A stretch of 62,609 bases of DNA from Plantactinospora alkalitolerans (GTDB lineage Bacteria; Actinomycetota; Actinomycetes; Mycobacteriales; Micromonosporaceae). The stretch covers positions 1-62,609 of the forward strand of contig NZ_JADPUN010000377.1 in assembly GCF_015690345.1 (NCBI RefSeq), given 5' to 3'. The notes under the pieces are model-generated. The model was not told the origin of the DNA, did no database searches, and saw only the letters and a list, made by a program, of their open reading frames with translations. Position 1 is the stretch's first letter; each line of letters starts with the position of its first letter. Made by a program: the position numbers and the translations under genes. This document shows positions 1-8,853 of this stretch, in pieces.

Positions 1-1
1 C

Positions 2-1228
2 GGCTGGGTGGAAGCGTTGGTGGTCGCGCCGGACAGATCCTGGCTGGCCAGCGCCAGCTACGACGGGACGGTGCGGATCTGGGACCCCGACACCGGCGGC
101 ACCCGCCACACCCTCACCGGCCACACCAGCGGGGTGGAAGCGTTGGTCGTCGCGCCGGACGGATCCTGGCTGGCCAGCGCCAGCCGCGACAAAACAGTAC
201 GGATCTGGGACCCCGACACCGGCGGCACCCGCCACACCCTCACCGGCCACACCAGCGGGGTGGAAGCGTTGGTCGTCGCGCCGGACAGATCCTGGCTGGC
301 CAGCGCCAGCCGCGACAAAACAGTACGGATCTGGGACCCCGACACCGGCGGCACCCACCACACCCCCACCGGCCACACCAGCTGGATGGAAGCGTTGGTC
401 GTCGCGCCGGACGGATCCTGGCTGGCCAGCGCCAGCGACAGGACGGTGCGGATCTGGGAGCTGGACACGGGAGGCAGCCGCCACACCCTCACCGGCCACA
501 CCCACTTGGTGCGGGCGTTGGTGGTCGCGCCGGATGGGTCCTGGCTGGCCAGCGCCAGCGACGACGAGACGGTGCGGATCTGGGACCCCGACACCGGCGG
601 CACCCGCCACACCCTCACCGGCCACACCAGCGAGGTGGAAGCGTTGGTGGTCGCGCCGGATGGGTCCTGGCTGGCCAGCGCCAGCGACGACGAGACGGTG
701 CGGATCTGGGACCCCGACACCGGCGGCACCTGCCACACGCTCACCGGCCACACCAGCGAGGTGATCGCGTTGGTGGTCGCGCCGGATGGGTCCTGGCTGG
801 CCAGCGCCAGCTACGACGGAACAGCGCGGATCTGGGACCCCGACACCGGCGGCACCCGCCACACCCTCACCGGCCACACCGGCTGGCTGGCCGCGTTGGT
901 CGTCGCGCCGGACGGATCCTGGCTGGCCAGCGCCAGCCGCGACAAAACAGTACGGATCTGGGACCCCGACACCGGCGGCACCCGCCACACGCTCACCGGC
1001 CACACCAGCGACGTGGAAGCGTTGGCAGTCGCGCCGGACGGATCCTGGCTGGCCAGCGCCAGCTACGACGGAACAGCGCGGATCTGGGACCCCGACACCG
1101 GCAAATGCGCCGGAGTCGCCAGAGTCGACGGAGGTCTAACAACCTGCACCTGGCTGCCAAACAACCAGACCATCCTCTGCGCCGACACGAGCGGATCCCT
1201 GCACGCGTACGACTTCTTGCTCACCTAA
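2..1228 (+). CDS. WD40-repeat protein, C-terminal part (5' end outside window)
   Basis: The reading frame is open from the first bases, and its first codons continue a repeat unit, so the gene starts upstream of the window. Nine repeats of about 42 residues follow one another, then a degenerate tenth. Each carries a VAPDGSWLASAS core, an RIWDPDTGG strand and a LTGHT turn, as in WD40 blades. The repeats are almost identical in both protein and DNA. They differ mainly just after ASAS (YDG, RDK, DR, DDE) and after GHT (SGV, SWM, HLV, SEV, GWL, SDV). In bacteria such propellers are often the ligand-sensing tail of STAND NTPases or protein kinases, but no effector domain is visible here. The very high repeat identity suggests recent amplification or gene conversion. 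The WD40 identity is secure; the role is inferred. Confidence 0.93.
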   Translation, partial: GWVEALVVAPDRSWLASASYDGTVRIWDPDTGGTRHTLTGHTSGVEALVVAPDGSWLASASRDKTVRIWDPDTGGTRHTLTGHTSGVEALVVAPDRSWLASASRDKTVRIWDPDTGGTHHTPTGHTSWMEALVVAPDGSWLASASDRTVRIWELDTGGSRHTLTGHTHLVRALVVAPDGSWLASASDDETVRIWDPDTGGTRHTLTGHTSEVEALVVAPDGSWLASASDDETVRIWDPDTGGTCHTLTGHTSEVIALVVAPDGSWLASASYDGTARIWDPDTGGTRHTLTGHTGWLAALVVAPDGSWLASASRDKTVRIWDPDTGGTRHTLTGHTSDVEALAVAPDGSWLASASYDGTARIWDPDTGKCAGVARVDGGLTTCTWLPNNQTILCADTSGSLHAYDFLLT

Positions 1229-1373
1229 ACACACGTTGGGCCCTGGGCTTCTCGACCAAGCCGCTCCGGGCCAATCAGCAGCACATACCAAAGATCAGGT
1301 ACACAGTCATGGCGATGAGCGGGTGTCGTCTTGGATGATCGTTTGTGTATTGGGTCGATCGCTTTCCGTGATG

Positions 1374-1809
1374 ACGCGCAATGATGCCGCAGCACATGCG
1401 GCGTCAACCGCCCCGACCACTGCGGCAACCACCGGAATACCGCAGTGGCGTGGGCACGTCCCAGTGATCGGGTCAAGACTCCGCTCCGCCGACCGCAGCG
1501 GCGCGTCGAGCAGCATGTAGTCGTCACCGAACTGGTGACGCACGTCGACCATCCACCATTCCAGCAGCGGGCTCGCTGCGCGGCGAGAAACCGATCCGCG
1601 TCAGCCGGCTTCGCGGTCCACACCGGACTCAGGAAGCGGATGAACTCGAACAACGCCGACCGATCACCGCTGACAGTGCTGTCGCAGATTCCCACGCCTA
1701 CGCACGCGAGCAGATACTGATCCACCAACTCCAGCTCGTAGTCCGCCTCATCTTCGGCCAACCCGAGCCGACGCGCCGAACTCAACGAGAGCACGACAGT
1801 CAGACCACA
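1374..1809 (-). pseudogene. Tyrosine recombinase remnant, frameshifted and truncated
   Basis: The minus strand encodes an integrase-like N-terminal core-binding segment (ADYELELVDQYLLACVGVG, then SALFEFIRFL). In a second frame it encodes a middle part containing WMVDVRHQFGDDYMLLDAPL and LDPITGTC. In the first frame again comes the catalytic box RLTPHVLRHHCASS, which carries the box-II HxxR-like residues of tyrosine recombinases. The last third, with the nucleophilic tyrosine, is absent. At least two frame changes are needed to read it, so it cannot make an active enzyme. It lies between the WD40 gene and the coupling-protein gene and probably marks an old integration boundary. Confidence 0.7.
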
Positions 1810-2031
1810 CCCCTCCAACGATCGAAGAGATTGGCAAGACGTCATAAAAATCGGAGCCAAGTCAGAAATCCCGACCATCAGTCAACCGGCCGCACAGTCG
1901 ACGACCAACGTGAGATCGCCGCACTGGCCACCGCCTATACGCGCCATCCACTGCATCGACGGCAATCAACTATTGGTAGTTCCGGCAACCAACCCGCTGG
2001 AACTGGCCGAACCCGACGAGGAGGACGACCT

Positions 2032-4551
2032 GTGACTCTACCGACCGACGCCTTCATACCAGCACTCGTGCCGCCGTCACCGGCGCCCGGCCCCACACTC
2101 GGGCCGGGCGCCGATTTCATTCCGCCTCCTACCGGACCCAGGGCTGCCGTGGTCGACGCGGCGGTGTGGGCGGCACAGCGGCCGTGGTTGGCCGCTGTCG
2201 CCGCCGGCCTGCTCGCCGTATGGATCGCAGCCCGCAACCTGGTCGAGATCTGGCGGCACCGCCACCACACCGACGGCCCGCGGCTGGTCACGATCGCGCC
2301 GCCGCCCGAGGTCGACCCCCACAGCGCGAGTGCGTTGTGGGCGAACCTGGCCGGCGTGCTGACCCCGTCGCGGCGGCAACGCCTGCTCTACGGCGCGCCG
2401 CACGTCGTGTGGCAGTACACCTGGTCCGGACGGCAGCTGTTCATCTCGATCTGGGTACCCGGCACCGTTCCGCCGGGGGCGGTCGAGGCGGCGGTGCGGG
2501 CGGCGTGGCCCGGCTCGGCCACCACGACCGACGAGAACCCGCCACCACCGATTCCCCTGCAAGCGCACCGCGCCGCCGGCGGGCACCTGCTGCCGGTGTA
2601 CGCGGAGTGGCTGCCGCTTTCCACCGACCACAACACCGATCCGCTACGCCCGCTGATGTCCGCCGGCTCCCAGCTCAAACCCGGCGAGTTCGCCTGCGTG
2701 CAGATCCTCGCGCGCCCGGCCACGCCACGGCGGGCGGCACGGGCCCGCCGGGCGGCCGGACGGCTGCGGGCCGGCAAGACGGCCGTGTCGGCGATCAACC
2801 CGGCCGCACCGGTGCTGTGGCTGCTGGACGCGTTCCTACCCGGCAGCGGGGGCACCGGCCGGACCACGTCGCCGGCCGCCCGTCGGGATCCCACCGTCGA
2901 GCGGGACGTGCGGGCGATCCTGGACAAGACGACGCACCCGCTGTGGCAAACCGGGATCCGGTACGCGGTTGCCATCACCAGCCGGCGTGCCGGCGCCGAC
3001 CCACGAGGTCGGCTGCGGGGCATCGCCGACACCCTCGCCTCCACCTTCGCCATCTACTCCGGCCGTAACCGGCTCACGCATCGGGCCCGGATGCCGACGC
3101 CGGTGGCCGTTCTCGCCGCCCGCCGGCTCGGTCCGGGGTTCCTCACCTCCGCCCCGGAACTCGCCGCGCTCGCGGCGCTACCGCAGGACCTCGCCGTACC
3201 CGGCCTGGACCGGGCACGGGCCGCGTCGATGCCAGCGCCGGTCGCCGTGCCGGGTGGCGGGCGTGGGGTGAAGATGCTGGGCGACGCCGAAATCGGTGGC
3301 CACAGTGTGGGGCTGTCGGTGACCGATGCGAGGTATCACATGCATGTGATCGGTTCGACGGGCTCCGGCAAGACCACGCTGCTGGTCAACCTGGCCCTCG
3401 ACGACATCAGGGCCGGTCGGGGCACCGTCGTCATCGACCCGCACGGCGATCTCGTCCTGGACATCCTCGATCGGCTTCCCGCCGACGTCGCGGACCGTGT
3501 CGTGCTCTTCGACCCAGACCAGCCCAACCCGCCGACGCTGAACCCGCTTGAGGGCGACGACCCCGATCTGGTGGTCGACAACCTGGTGTCGATCTTCGGG
3601 AACATCTTCGCCAAGGCGTGGGGTCCGCGGATGGACGACGTCATGCGGGTCGCGTGCCTGACCCTGCTGCGCCACAACAACGTGACCCTGCAGCACATCC
3701 CCCCGCTGTTGAACTCACCTCAGTTCCGGTCCGCGATGACGGTGGACCTGGACGACCCGGCCGGGCTCAGCGGTTTCTGGCAGTGGTACGACAGCCTCAA
3801 CGACAGCCTGCGATCGCAGGTCATCGGCCCGGTCCTCGCCCGGCTGCGAGCCTTCCTGCTGCGCGACTTCGTGAAACGGACCATGCGGTACCCCAAGTCG
3901 AGTTTCGACATGGGGCGCGTGTTGGACGGTGGGGTGCTGCTGGTTCGGATCCCCAAGGGTGTCCTCGGCGAGGACACCAGCCGCCTGCTCGGCTCCCTCG
4001 TTCTCGCGCAGGTGTGGCAGGCCGCCACCGCCCGCGCCGCGATCGAACCGGACCGCCGCCGCGACGCCAGCCTCATCATCGACGAGGCGCAGAACTTCCT
4101 CACCCTGGCCAACTCGCTGGACACGATGCTGGCTGAAGCGCGCAAGTACCGGCTGTCGCTCGTGCTCGCCCACCAGGACCTGGCCCAGTTCCCCCGCGAC
4201 CTGCTCGCCGCCGCATCGGCCAACGCCCGCAACAAGCTGTACTTCACGTGCGCGCCGGAGGACGCGAAGGTACTGTCCCGGCACACCGTGCCCGAACTGG
4301 GTGAGCACGACCTCGCCCACCTGGACGCGTACACCGCCGCCGCGCGTCTGGTCGTCAACGGCCGACAGACACCGGCGTTCACGATGAAGACCCGGCCGCC
4401 GAGGCCGGTTGTCGGTGAGGCAACCGCCATCCGGCAGGCAGCAGCGGCGGCGGTACCGAGTCAGGACACCAGCGCCGTCGACGAACTCGTCGAGCGGCTC
4501 AGCCGCAGACCCGACGACCGGCGGTCCCGCCCAAAGACGGACCGCGCCTGA
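2032..4551 (+). CDS. TraG/VirD4-type conjugal coupling ATPase (839 aa)
   Basis: This is a predicted DNA-transfer motor that would couple the processed plasmid strand to the transfer channel at the membrane. The GTG at 2032 follows GAGGAGGA at 2018-2025 and is preferred over an in-frame start 201 bp upstream that would add unlike sequence. Near residues 37-62 is a hydrophobic helix (AAVAAGLLAVWIAARN). A Walker A GSTGSGKT lies near residue 440 and a Walker B SLIIDEAQN near residue 678. The following segment (LAEARKYRLSLVLAHQDLAQ) is typical of the TraG/TraD C-terminal ATPase of type IV secretion. The next gene is a replication-relaxation protein, a frequent neighbour in actinobacterial elements. 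No VirB4 or other channel genes are in the window, so the machinery is incomplete here. Confidence 0.9.
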   Translation: MTLPTDAFIPALVPPSPAPGPTLGPGADFIPPPTGPRAAVVDAAVWAAQRPWLAAVAAGLLAVWIAARNLVEIWRHRHHTDGPRLVTIAPPPEVDPHSASALWANLAGVLTPSRRQRLLYGAPHVVWQYTWSGRQLFISIWVPGTVPPGAVEAAVRAAWPGSATTTDENPPPPIPLQAHRAAGGHLLPVYAEWLPLSTDHNTDPLRPLMSAGSQLKPGEFACVQILARPATPRRAARARRAAGRLRAGKTAVSAINPAAPVLWLLDAFLPGSGGTGRTTSPAARRDPTVERDVRAILDKTTHPLWQTGIRYAVAITSRRAGADPRGRLRGIADTLASTFAIYSGRNRLTHRARMPTPVAVLAARRLGPGFLTSAPELAALAALPQDLAVPGLDRARAASMPAPVAVPGGGRGVKMLGDAEIGGHSVGLSVTDARYHMHVIGSTGSGKTTLLVNLALDDIRAGRGTVVIDPHGDLVLDILDRLPADVADRVVLFDPDQPNPPTLNPLEGDDPDLVVDNLVSIFGNIFAKAWGPRMDDVMRVACLTLLRHNNVTLQHIPPLLNSPQFRSAMTVDLDDPAGLSGFWQWYDSLNDSLRSQVIGPVLARLRAFLLRDFVKRTMRYPKSSFDMGRVLDGGVLLVRIPKGVLGEDTSRLLGSLVLAQVWQAATARAAIEPDRRRDASLIIDEAQNFLTLANSLDTMLAEARKYRLSLVLAHQDLAQFPRDLLAAASANARNKLYFTCAPEDAKVLSRHTVPELGEHDLAHLDAYTAAARLVVNGRQTPAFTMKTRPPRPVVGEATAIRQAAAAAVPSQDTSAVDELVERLSRRPDDRRSRPKTDRA

Positions 4552-4711
4552 CGATCTGTCAGCCGGTGGCGTCACCCGGGTCGCGCACCGGCTCGTCACC
4601 AGGATCGTGACCGGTGACCGCCAGACACCCACAGCACAGTCCTGACCTGGGCTGTCAGTGCCGCACACGCCCCTGACAGACCCTCCGCACCAACCTCTCC
4701 ACATCCAGACA

Positions 4712-4731
4712 CCCCTCCCGATCGGGAGGGG
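4712..4731. repeat. Perfect 20-bp palindrome upstream of the replication-relaxation gene
   Basis: Arms CCCCTCCCGA and TCGGGAGGGG abut directly. The palindrome lies 15 bp before the AGGAG ribosome site of the next gene. It could be a factor-independent terminator for the coupling gene, an attenuator or an operator. There is no T-tract. It is the first of many hairpins that precede genes in this block. Confidence 0.75.
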
Positions 4732-4756
4732 ACCCCATCCTGCCTAGGAGCAAACC

Positions 4757-5632
4757 GTGTACTCCCGTGTTCCATCCCCATCCAGCAAACCCGATCCGCT
4801 CGCGGTCTTCGGCCGTATCGTCCCCCGTGATCACGCCCTCCTCGGGCTGCTCGCCGAGCACTACCTACTGTCCACCGACCAGATCACCAGCGTCTTCTTC
4901 GATGCCCGTCGTACCGCCCAGCGCCGGCTCACGATCCTGCACCGCCTCGACGTGCTGCACCGGTTCGGCCGCAGCGGCGACGCCGGCCGCTACGGGTCGC
5001 TGCTCTACACCCTCGGCCCGATCGGACTACAACTGCACCCGACCGTCTACCACGACCCGGCTGGCACCAGCGGCAAGCCGTTGCGCAGCTCGGTGGAACG
5101 GGCCAAGCGGATCGCCGCCAGCGGCCAGGTCAACCACTTGCTCGGGGTCAACCAGTTCTTCACCGACCTGCTGGCCACTGCCCGGCACGACGATGGCCTC
5201 CGCCTTTCGCGGTGGTGGTCCGAGCAGCACGCCACCACCGTCTACGCCCAGTCCGGCATCCGCCCCGACGGGCACGGCGTCTGGACCGTCGGCGACCACT
5301 CCACCGGCTTTTTCCTCGAGCACGACAACGACACCGAAAACCTGGCGCGGGTCGTGGCCAAACTGCGCGGATACGAACGCCTGACGTCGTTCGGCCCCCG
5401 CTACCCCGTGCTGTTCTGGGTGCCCAGCCGGCGCCGCGAGGCCAGCCTGCTCGGCGTGCTCGCCGGGCTGCGCACCGCCAGCCCGATCGCGACCGCCGTC
5501 CACGGCCCGGATCCCGCTGGCCGAGTGTGGACCCTCGTCTCGGACCCCACCCACCGGCGGTACCTGCACGAGCTGCCCTCCGACCACGGCCCGGACGCCG
5601 TCACGAACCCGCAGCGCTTCGACGACCTGTAG
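4757..5632 (+). CDS. Replication-relaxation family protein (291 aa)
   Basis: The protein matches the pattern of the actinobacterial replication-relaxation family: an N-terminal winged-helix-like part (DHALLGLLAEHYLLSTDQI, then RTAQRRLTILHRLDVL) and a short basic loop leading to a nuclease-like C-terminal half. Members are found on plasmids and integrative elements next to TraG-like ATPases and are thought to help in replication or mobilisation, though the biochemistry is poorly known. The start is the GTG at 4757, six bases after AGGAG (4746-4750). Length fits the family. Its place directly after the coupling ATPase supports a joint role in DNA transfer. Confidence 0.85.
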   Translation: MYSRVPSPSSKPDPLAVFGRIVPRDHALLGLLAEHYLLSTDQITSVFFDARRTAQRRLTILHRLDVLHRFGRSGDAGRYGSLLYTLGPIGLQLHPTVYHDPAGTSGKPLRSSVERAKRIAASGQVNHLLGVNQFFTDLLATARHDDGLRLSRWWSEQHATTVYAQSGIRPDGHGVWTVGDHSTGFFLEHDNDTENLARVVAKLRGYERLTSFGPRYPVLFWVPSRRREASLLGVLAGLRTASPIATAVHGPDPAGRVWTLVSDPTHRRYLHELPSDHGPDAVTNPQRFDDL

Positions 5633-5727
5633 GACTCACACCGCAGGTCAACAGCACTGGACAAACCAAACCGAGTACGGCTCCACAGGTCGACTACCGT
5701 CCGCGTCTGTCACCAAACAAGATCATC

Positions 5728-5750
5728 TGTGAGTGTCGTGAAATCTCACA
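5728..5750. promoter_or_regulatory. Inverted repeat TGTGAG-N11-CTCACA in the 470-bp gap after the relaxation gene
   Basis: Six-base arms TGTGAG (5728-5733) and CTCACA (5745-5750) flank an 11-base spacer. The surrounding 5633-6103 gap has no convincing coding frame. This is the relaxed, AT-richer point of the gap and could be a regulator binding site or part of a transfer origin. Nothing in the sequence decides between these. Confidence 0.35.
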
Positions 5751-6103
5751 GCGTTCGCACCGACGATGCTGATCCGGAGCCGGAACGTCTAACAGCACAG
5801 GTCAACCCCACTTACGGCGATCAACTCGCAGGACCGGCCTGACAGATCAGGTCGCTACCGTTCACGGCACCAACAACACCTCATATTTCTCCACCCCGGT
5901 TCGGTCCCACCTCGGAACCACCGCCGCACCTACTCGGTGCGCCACGCTCACCCGCCCACCCGGGCCGGTCGGCATCGCGCCGCGCGGCGACCCCAGGTCG
6001 CACCCAACCAACCCGCACCACACCTCTCCCGCAACCGACCCACGCACCCAATGGGCCGGTTATCTCCGCGCGCCCTGACGCGCCCACCCGAAGGAGGACA
6101 CCC

Positions 6104-6820
6104 ATGGGCAAGACTCCCCGCCCGGTCATCCGCACCACGGCTGTCAAGCCGAAGGCCACGATCCGCACCATGATCCTCTGCATCCCGGACGAGCTGCCCC
6201 GCGAGGCGCTGACCCCGCACCAGCTCGACCGCAACTTCGGCGTCCAGGGCACCCTGTCGTCCCAGTTCTGGGCCACGCCCGCCCTGCGCCTCTGGCAGCA
6301 CCGGCAGATGATCAGCCTGCGTAAGGGCCGCCCGGCCTACTGCGCTGGCGGACCGGTGAGACTGCTCGACCTGGACGGCATGCTCCAAGCCGCTGGCATG
6401 GGGGCGGCCATCCGCCACCAGCTGTTCAGCCGGGTCGTGCACGGAACCCGCAACGCCACCCCGTGGCACGTCTACGAGTCCCGCCACCTGGCGGACCCGG
6501 ACAAGTACCCGTGGGACAAGGCTGTGGCGGACTTCCACAACCAGCCCCGGGTCAACGCGATCCGGATGCACAACGCCGCCACGTACGGCGCTGGGCAGAT
6601 CTCCCTCCGCGAGCTGGAGATGTACCAGGCCGGCTCCATGGCCTACCAGCACCACAGCGCGCTGACCGCGATCGCGGGCGACGCGCTGATCACCGCTGAG
6701 GGAGCCAAGCTGGCTGCGGCCAGCGACGCCATGGCCGACCGGGTGACCTACCTCGAACAGGCCAACCGCCTGTTCGCTGCCATCGGCCCCGACCAGCGAC
6801 TGCTAGGGGTCGCGCTCTGA
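6104..6820 (+). CDS. Hypothetical protein (238 aa), element cargo
   Basis: The ATG at 6104 follows a strong AAGGAGG at 6091-6097. The soluble product has no signal peptide or membrane segment. I recognise no domain. Visible traits are a basic N-terminus (MGKTPRPVIRTT), an IPDELPREALTPHQLDRNFG segment and a helical C-terminal half ending in ALITAEGAKLAAASDAM. A short GCGCG/CGCGC hairpin lies just upstream at 6068-6083. It is the first of a run of co-oriented cargo genes following the transfer pair. Codon use matches the neighbours, so it is very probably expressed. Confidence 0.8.
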   Translation: MGKTPRPVIRTTAVKPKATIRTMILCIPDELPREALTPHQLDRNFGVQGTLSSQFWATPALRLWQHRQMISLRKGRPAYCAGGPVRLLDLDGMLQAAGMGAAIRHQLFSRVVHGTRNATPWHVYESRHLADPDKYPWDKAVADFHNQPRVNAIRMHNAATYGAGQISLRELEMYQAGSMAYQHHSALTAIAGDALITAEGAKLAAASDAMADRVTYLEQANRLFAAIGPDQRLLGVAL

Positions 6821-7070
6821 CCGCGACACCGTCCGAGACCTGGAGGGGTCGATCATCGGCGCCCGCAAGCTCGCGCGTCCGCACCGCCTCTGAGCATCAA
6901 CCGCATCACCTGGACCGGTCGAGCCAGCCACACCTCCCTCGCACCCAAAGGGACCCGTGTTGCTGCCCGTCCGGCTCCACCCCACCACCGCAGCCGAAGG
7001 ATGCGCGCTGGCGCCTTATCGGCTCCGCCGCCCCATCTCAACGCTCTCTGAACAGGAGGGACCTACCAGC

Positions 7071-7490
7071 ATGAGTTCGGTCTTCTGGTTCAAGCTCGTC
7101 GCCGTCCTGGACCTCGCCGAGCACGCCGTGGCCGCCACCGCGCACGCCGACCCAGTCGACGAGGAACCCACCGGCCCCGCGCTGCTCCTCGTCGCCGACG
7201 ACGGCGTCTACTTCATGTCCAACGGCCTGCCGCAACCGCCACCGGGCCCGGACCAGCCGGCGGAATCCACCGTGCGGGCGGTGTTCGCCGAGCACCTCGG
7301 CCCGGAACAGCCGACCCACGACGGGGACGACCTACTGGTCGCTCTCCCGCTGTGCCAGCCCGGCGAACAACTCATCGAACAGCTCCGTACCGCAGCACGC
7401 ACCGGAGCCGACGCCTTGGTCGTCACCCTCCTCGACGACCAGCTCGCCGTCACGGCCATCAAGACGCCAGAGGCCCCACACCTCGGCTGA
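7071..7490 (+). CDS. Small hypothetical protein resembling DUF3085 (139 aa)
   Basis: The ATG at 7071 has AGGAGGG at 7054-7060. An earlier in-frame start is possible, but the leader it would add is unlike a protein core. The segment PALLLVADDGVYFMSNGLPQ resembles the conserved centre of DUF3085 proteins, which are common on actinobacterial plasmids and phages and have no known function. The C-terminal part (ALVVTLLDDQLAVTAI) looks like a small alpha/beta fold. There is no signal peptide or membrane helix. The family assignment is from memory of the motif and is tentative; the gene itself is well supported by its ribosome site and codon bias. Confidence 0.78.
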   Translation: MSSVFWFKLVAVLDLAEHAVAATAHADPVDEEPTGPALLLVADDGVYFMSNGLPQPPPGPDQPAESTVRAVFAEHLGPEQPTHDGDDLLVALPLCQPGEQLIEQLRTAARTGADALVVTLLDDQLAVTAIKTPEAPHLG

Positions 7491-7626
7491 ACCCGCCGGC
7501 CGCCCCAGGCAGGGGTTGACCAATCGCGCCAACGGCCGGCGAGACGGCCGCCGTTTCCCTCTTCCGCGACCAAACGGCACCGATCCGGCACGCCTGCCCG
7601 GCCGAATACGCACGGATTACCGCGTA

Positions 7627-7656
7627 CCCGGGCACGGCCGTACGGCCGTGCCCGGG
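7627..7656. repeat. Perfect 30-bp hairpin before the 89-aa gene
   Basis: Arms CCCGGGCACGGCCG (7627-7640) and CGGCCGTGCCCGGG (7643-7656) are separated by TA. The stem ends 23 bp before the ATG at 7679. Almost the same stem occurs at 20857-20888 before the monooxygenase gene. It may be a terminator, an attenuator or a stability element for the following message. Confidence 0.85.
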
Positions 7657-7678
7657 TCCTTCTTGGGAGGACTCACAG

Positions 7679-7948
7679 ATGGACTACATCAGACCCAACG
7701 CCGAGCAGCTCATCGAGGTGCTCACCGAAACTATTCGCCGGCACGACGGCAACCCCGTCATGCAAGAAGGTGTCCTGATCGACATCGGCGGCGCGCGTGT
7801 CCCCGTCGACTTCGTCGAGCTGATGGACATCACCGAGGACTGCCAATGGCCGGACTGCCACTGCGCCTACGGCCAGAAGAACCCGCCTGAGGACGCCCCC
7901 ACCGAGGGCGTCCACTTCGCCGTCGTCATCGGCGGCGACTTTCCCTGA
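7679..7948 (+). CDS. Small hypothetical acidic protein (89 aa)
   Basis: The ATG at 7679 follows GGGAGGA at 7666-7672 and a long hairpin. The product is acidic. It has a helical N-terminus (PNAEQLIEVLTETIRRHDG), a central EGVLIDIGGARVPVDFVEL strand region, and a cysteine/histidine cluster CQWPDCHC at about residues 59-66 that could bind metal. The last residues form a VHFAVVIGGDF strand. I do not recognise a family. Gene spacing and codon bias match the cargo block. Confidence 0.75.
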   Translation: MDYIRPNAEQLIEVLTETIRRHDGNPVMQEGVLIDIGGARVPVDFVELMDITEDCQWPDCHCAYGQKNPPEDAPTEGVHFAVVIGGDFP

Positions 7949-8015
7949 TTACGACGGCGACGCCAGCGACACGCCGCCGTCGAGCCCCACTCTCCTCCCA
8001 ATCACATCACCACTG

Positions 8016-8040
8016 CCCCGCGCCGTCCCCGGCGTCGGGG
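8016..8040. repeat. Hairpin before the Lsr2-like gene
   Basis: CCCCGCGCCG pairs with CGGCGTCGGGG with one bulged T around a TCCC loop. It lies 34 bp upstream of the start at 8074 and belongs to the series of gene-leading hairpins. Confidence 0.6.
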
Positions 8041-8073
8041 TCTCCCGCCTTTTACCTGATGAAGGGAATCCCC

Positions 8074-8421
8074 ATGGCAACCAAGGTGATCTTCGTGGTC
8101 ACGGACGACATGGACCACAGCAGGGACAACGTCGTCACCGTCCGCTTCGCCCTCGAAGGCCTCGAGTACGAGATCGACCTAGCCCCGCACAACCTCCAGC
8201 GGATGAGGGACGCATTCGGCCCGTACACCGAGGCCGGGCGCCGGCTCCCGAAGCACCCCGCCGCCCGGCAGCGCAACTCCGGAACCCGCGGCGGCCGCTC
8301 CGCCGACGCCAAGGTCCGCGACTTCTGGGCCACTCACCAGCGGCGGCTGGGACTACCACCGCACCGCAGCCGCGGCCCGATCCCCCCGAAGGTCCGCGAA
8401 GCCTACGCCGCCGCCCACTGA
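8074..8421 (+). CDS. lsr2: Lsr2-family nucleoid protein with an altered AT-hook (115 aa)
   Basis: Lsr2 is the actinobacterial xenogeneic silencer that dimerises and coats AT-rich foreign DNA. The N-terminal half has the dimerisation pattern (VRFALEGLEYEIDLAPHN, then RMRDAFGPYTEAGRR) and the C-terminal half the DNA-binding helix pair (KVRDFWATHQRR, IPPKVREAYAAAH). The usual RGR hook before IP reads RGP here (SRGPIPPK), so the second arginine that enters the minor groove is missing. The ATG at 8074 is placed by GAAGGGA at 8060-8066; a start at 8059 is possible. Mobile elements often carry Lsr2 paralogues that may damp silencing by the host. A second, intact paralogue lies at 46710-47060. Confidence 0.88.
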   Translation: MATKVIFVVTDDMDHSRDNVVTVRFALEGLEYEIDLAPHNLQRMRDAFGPYTEAGRRLPKHPAARQRNSGTRGGRSADAKVRDFWATHQRRLGLPPHRSRGPIPPKVREAYAAAH

Positions 8422-8451
8422 CCCAATCCCTACCGCAAGGAGACCATAGAC

Positions 8452-8853
8452 ATGCGTGTCATCGCTCCGCTGCCGCGACCGGTCGGTGAAATCGAGCCCA
8501 TCCCTCTGGCTGCGGCCACCGGCCGCGAGTCGGTGGTCGTCAGCTGGTGGCGGGAAATCGCCGCCGACATCGCTGCCTCCGTCGGCAGTGCCTTCGACAA
8601 CGCCGAGTACCTGCTGCGGCCCTACCCGCACACCTTTGTGCCGGACTCGCTGTACAGCTCCTTCCTCATCGCAGGACGGACAGTGGCGATCTCGGTGCTG
8701 TGGGGCGACCTGTGGCGTGAGCCCGGATTCGGCCTCGCCATCGACGGTCAGCCGGTGCCCCTGGACACCACGAGCACCGCACGCCCGGCGGCCGTCATCG
8801 CCCACGCCGCCTGGCAATCCATCCTCGCCGCTACCAACCGAAGGGCTCAATGA
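8452..8853 (+). CDS. Hypothetical protein (133 aa)
   Basis: The ATG at 8452 follows AAGGAGA at 8438-8444, 30 bp after the Lsr2-like gene. The product is soluble and compact, with GRESVVVSWWREIAADIAA and a strand segment GRTVAISVLWGDLWREPGFG; no family is recognised. Its stop overlaps the start of the next gene (ATGA at 8850-8853), so the two are translationally coupled. It probably works with the following zinc-cluster protein. Confidence 0.78.
   Translation: MRVIAPLPRPVGEIEPIPLAAATGRESVVVSWWREIAADIAASVGSAFDNAEYLLRPYPHTFVPDSLYSSFLIAGRTVAISVLWGDLWREPGFGLAIDGQPVPLDTTSTARPAAVIAHAAWQSILAATNRRAQ

Noticed and set aside
58-753. Long minus-strand frame antisense to the WD40 gene
   Set aside because: It is the complement of a repetitive high-GC gene and repeats with the same period. 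No ribosome site or motif of its own.
5862-6276. Minus-strand frames in the gap after the replication-relaxation gene
   Set aside because: They overlap the start of the well-supported 238-aa gene and have shadow-like Arg/Gly composition and no ribosome sites.
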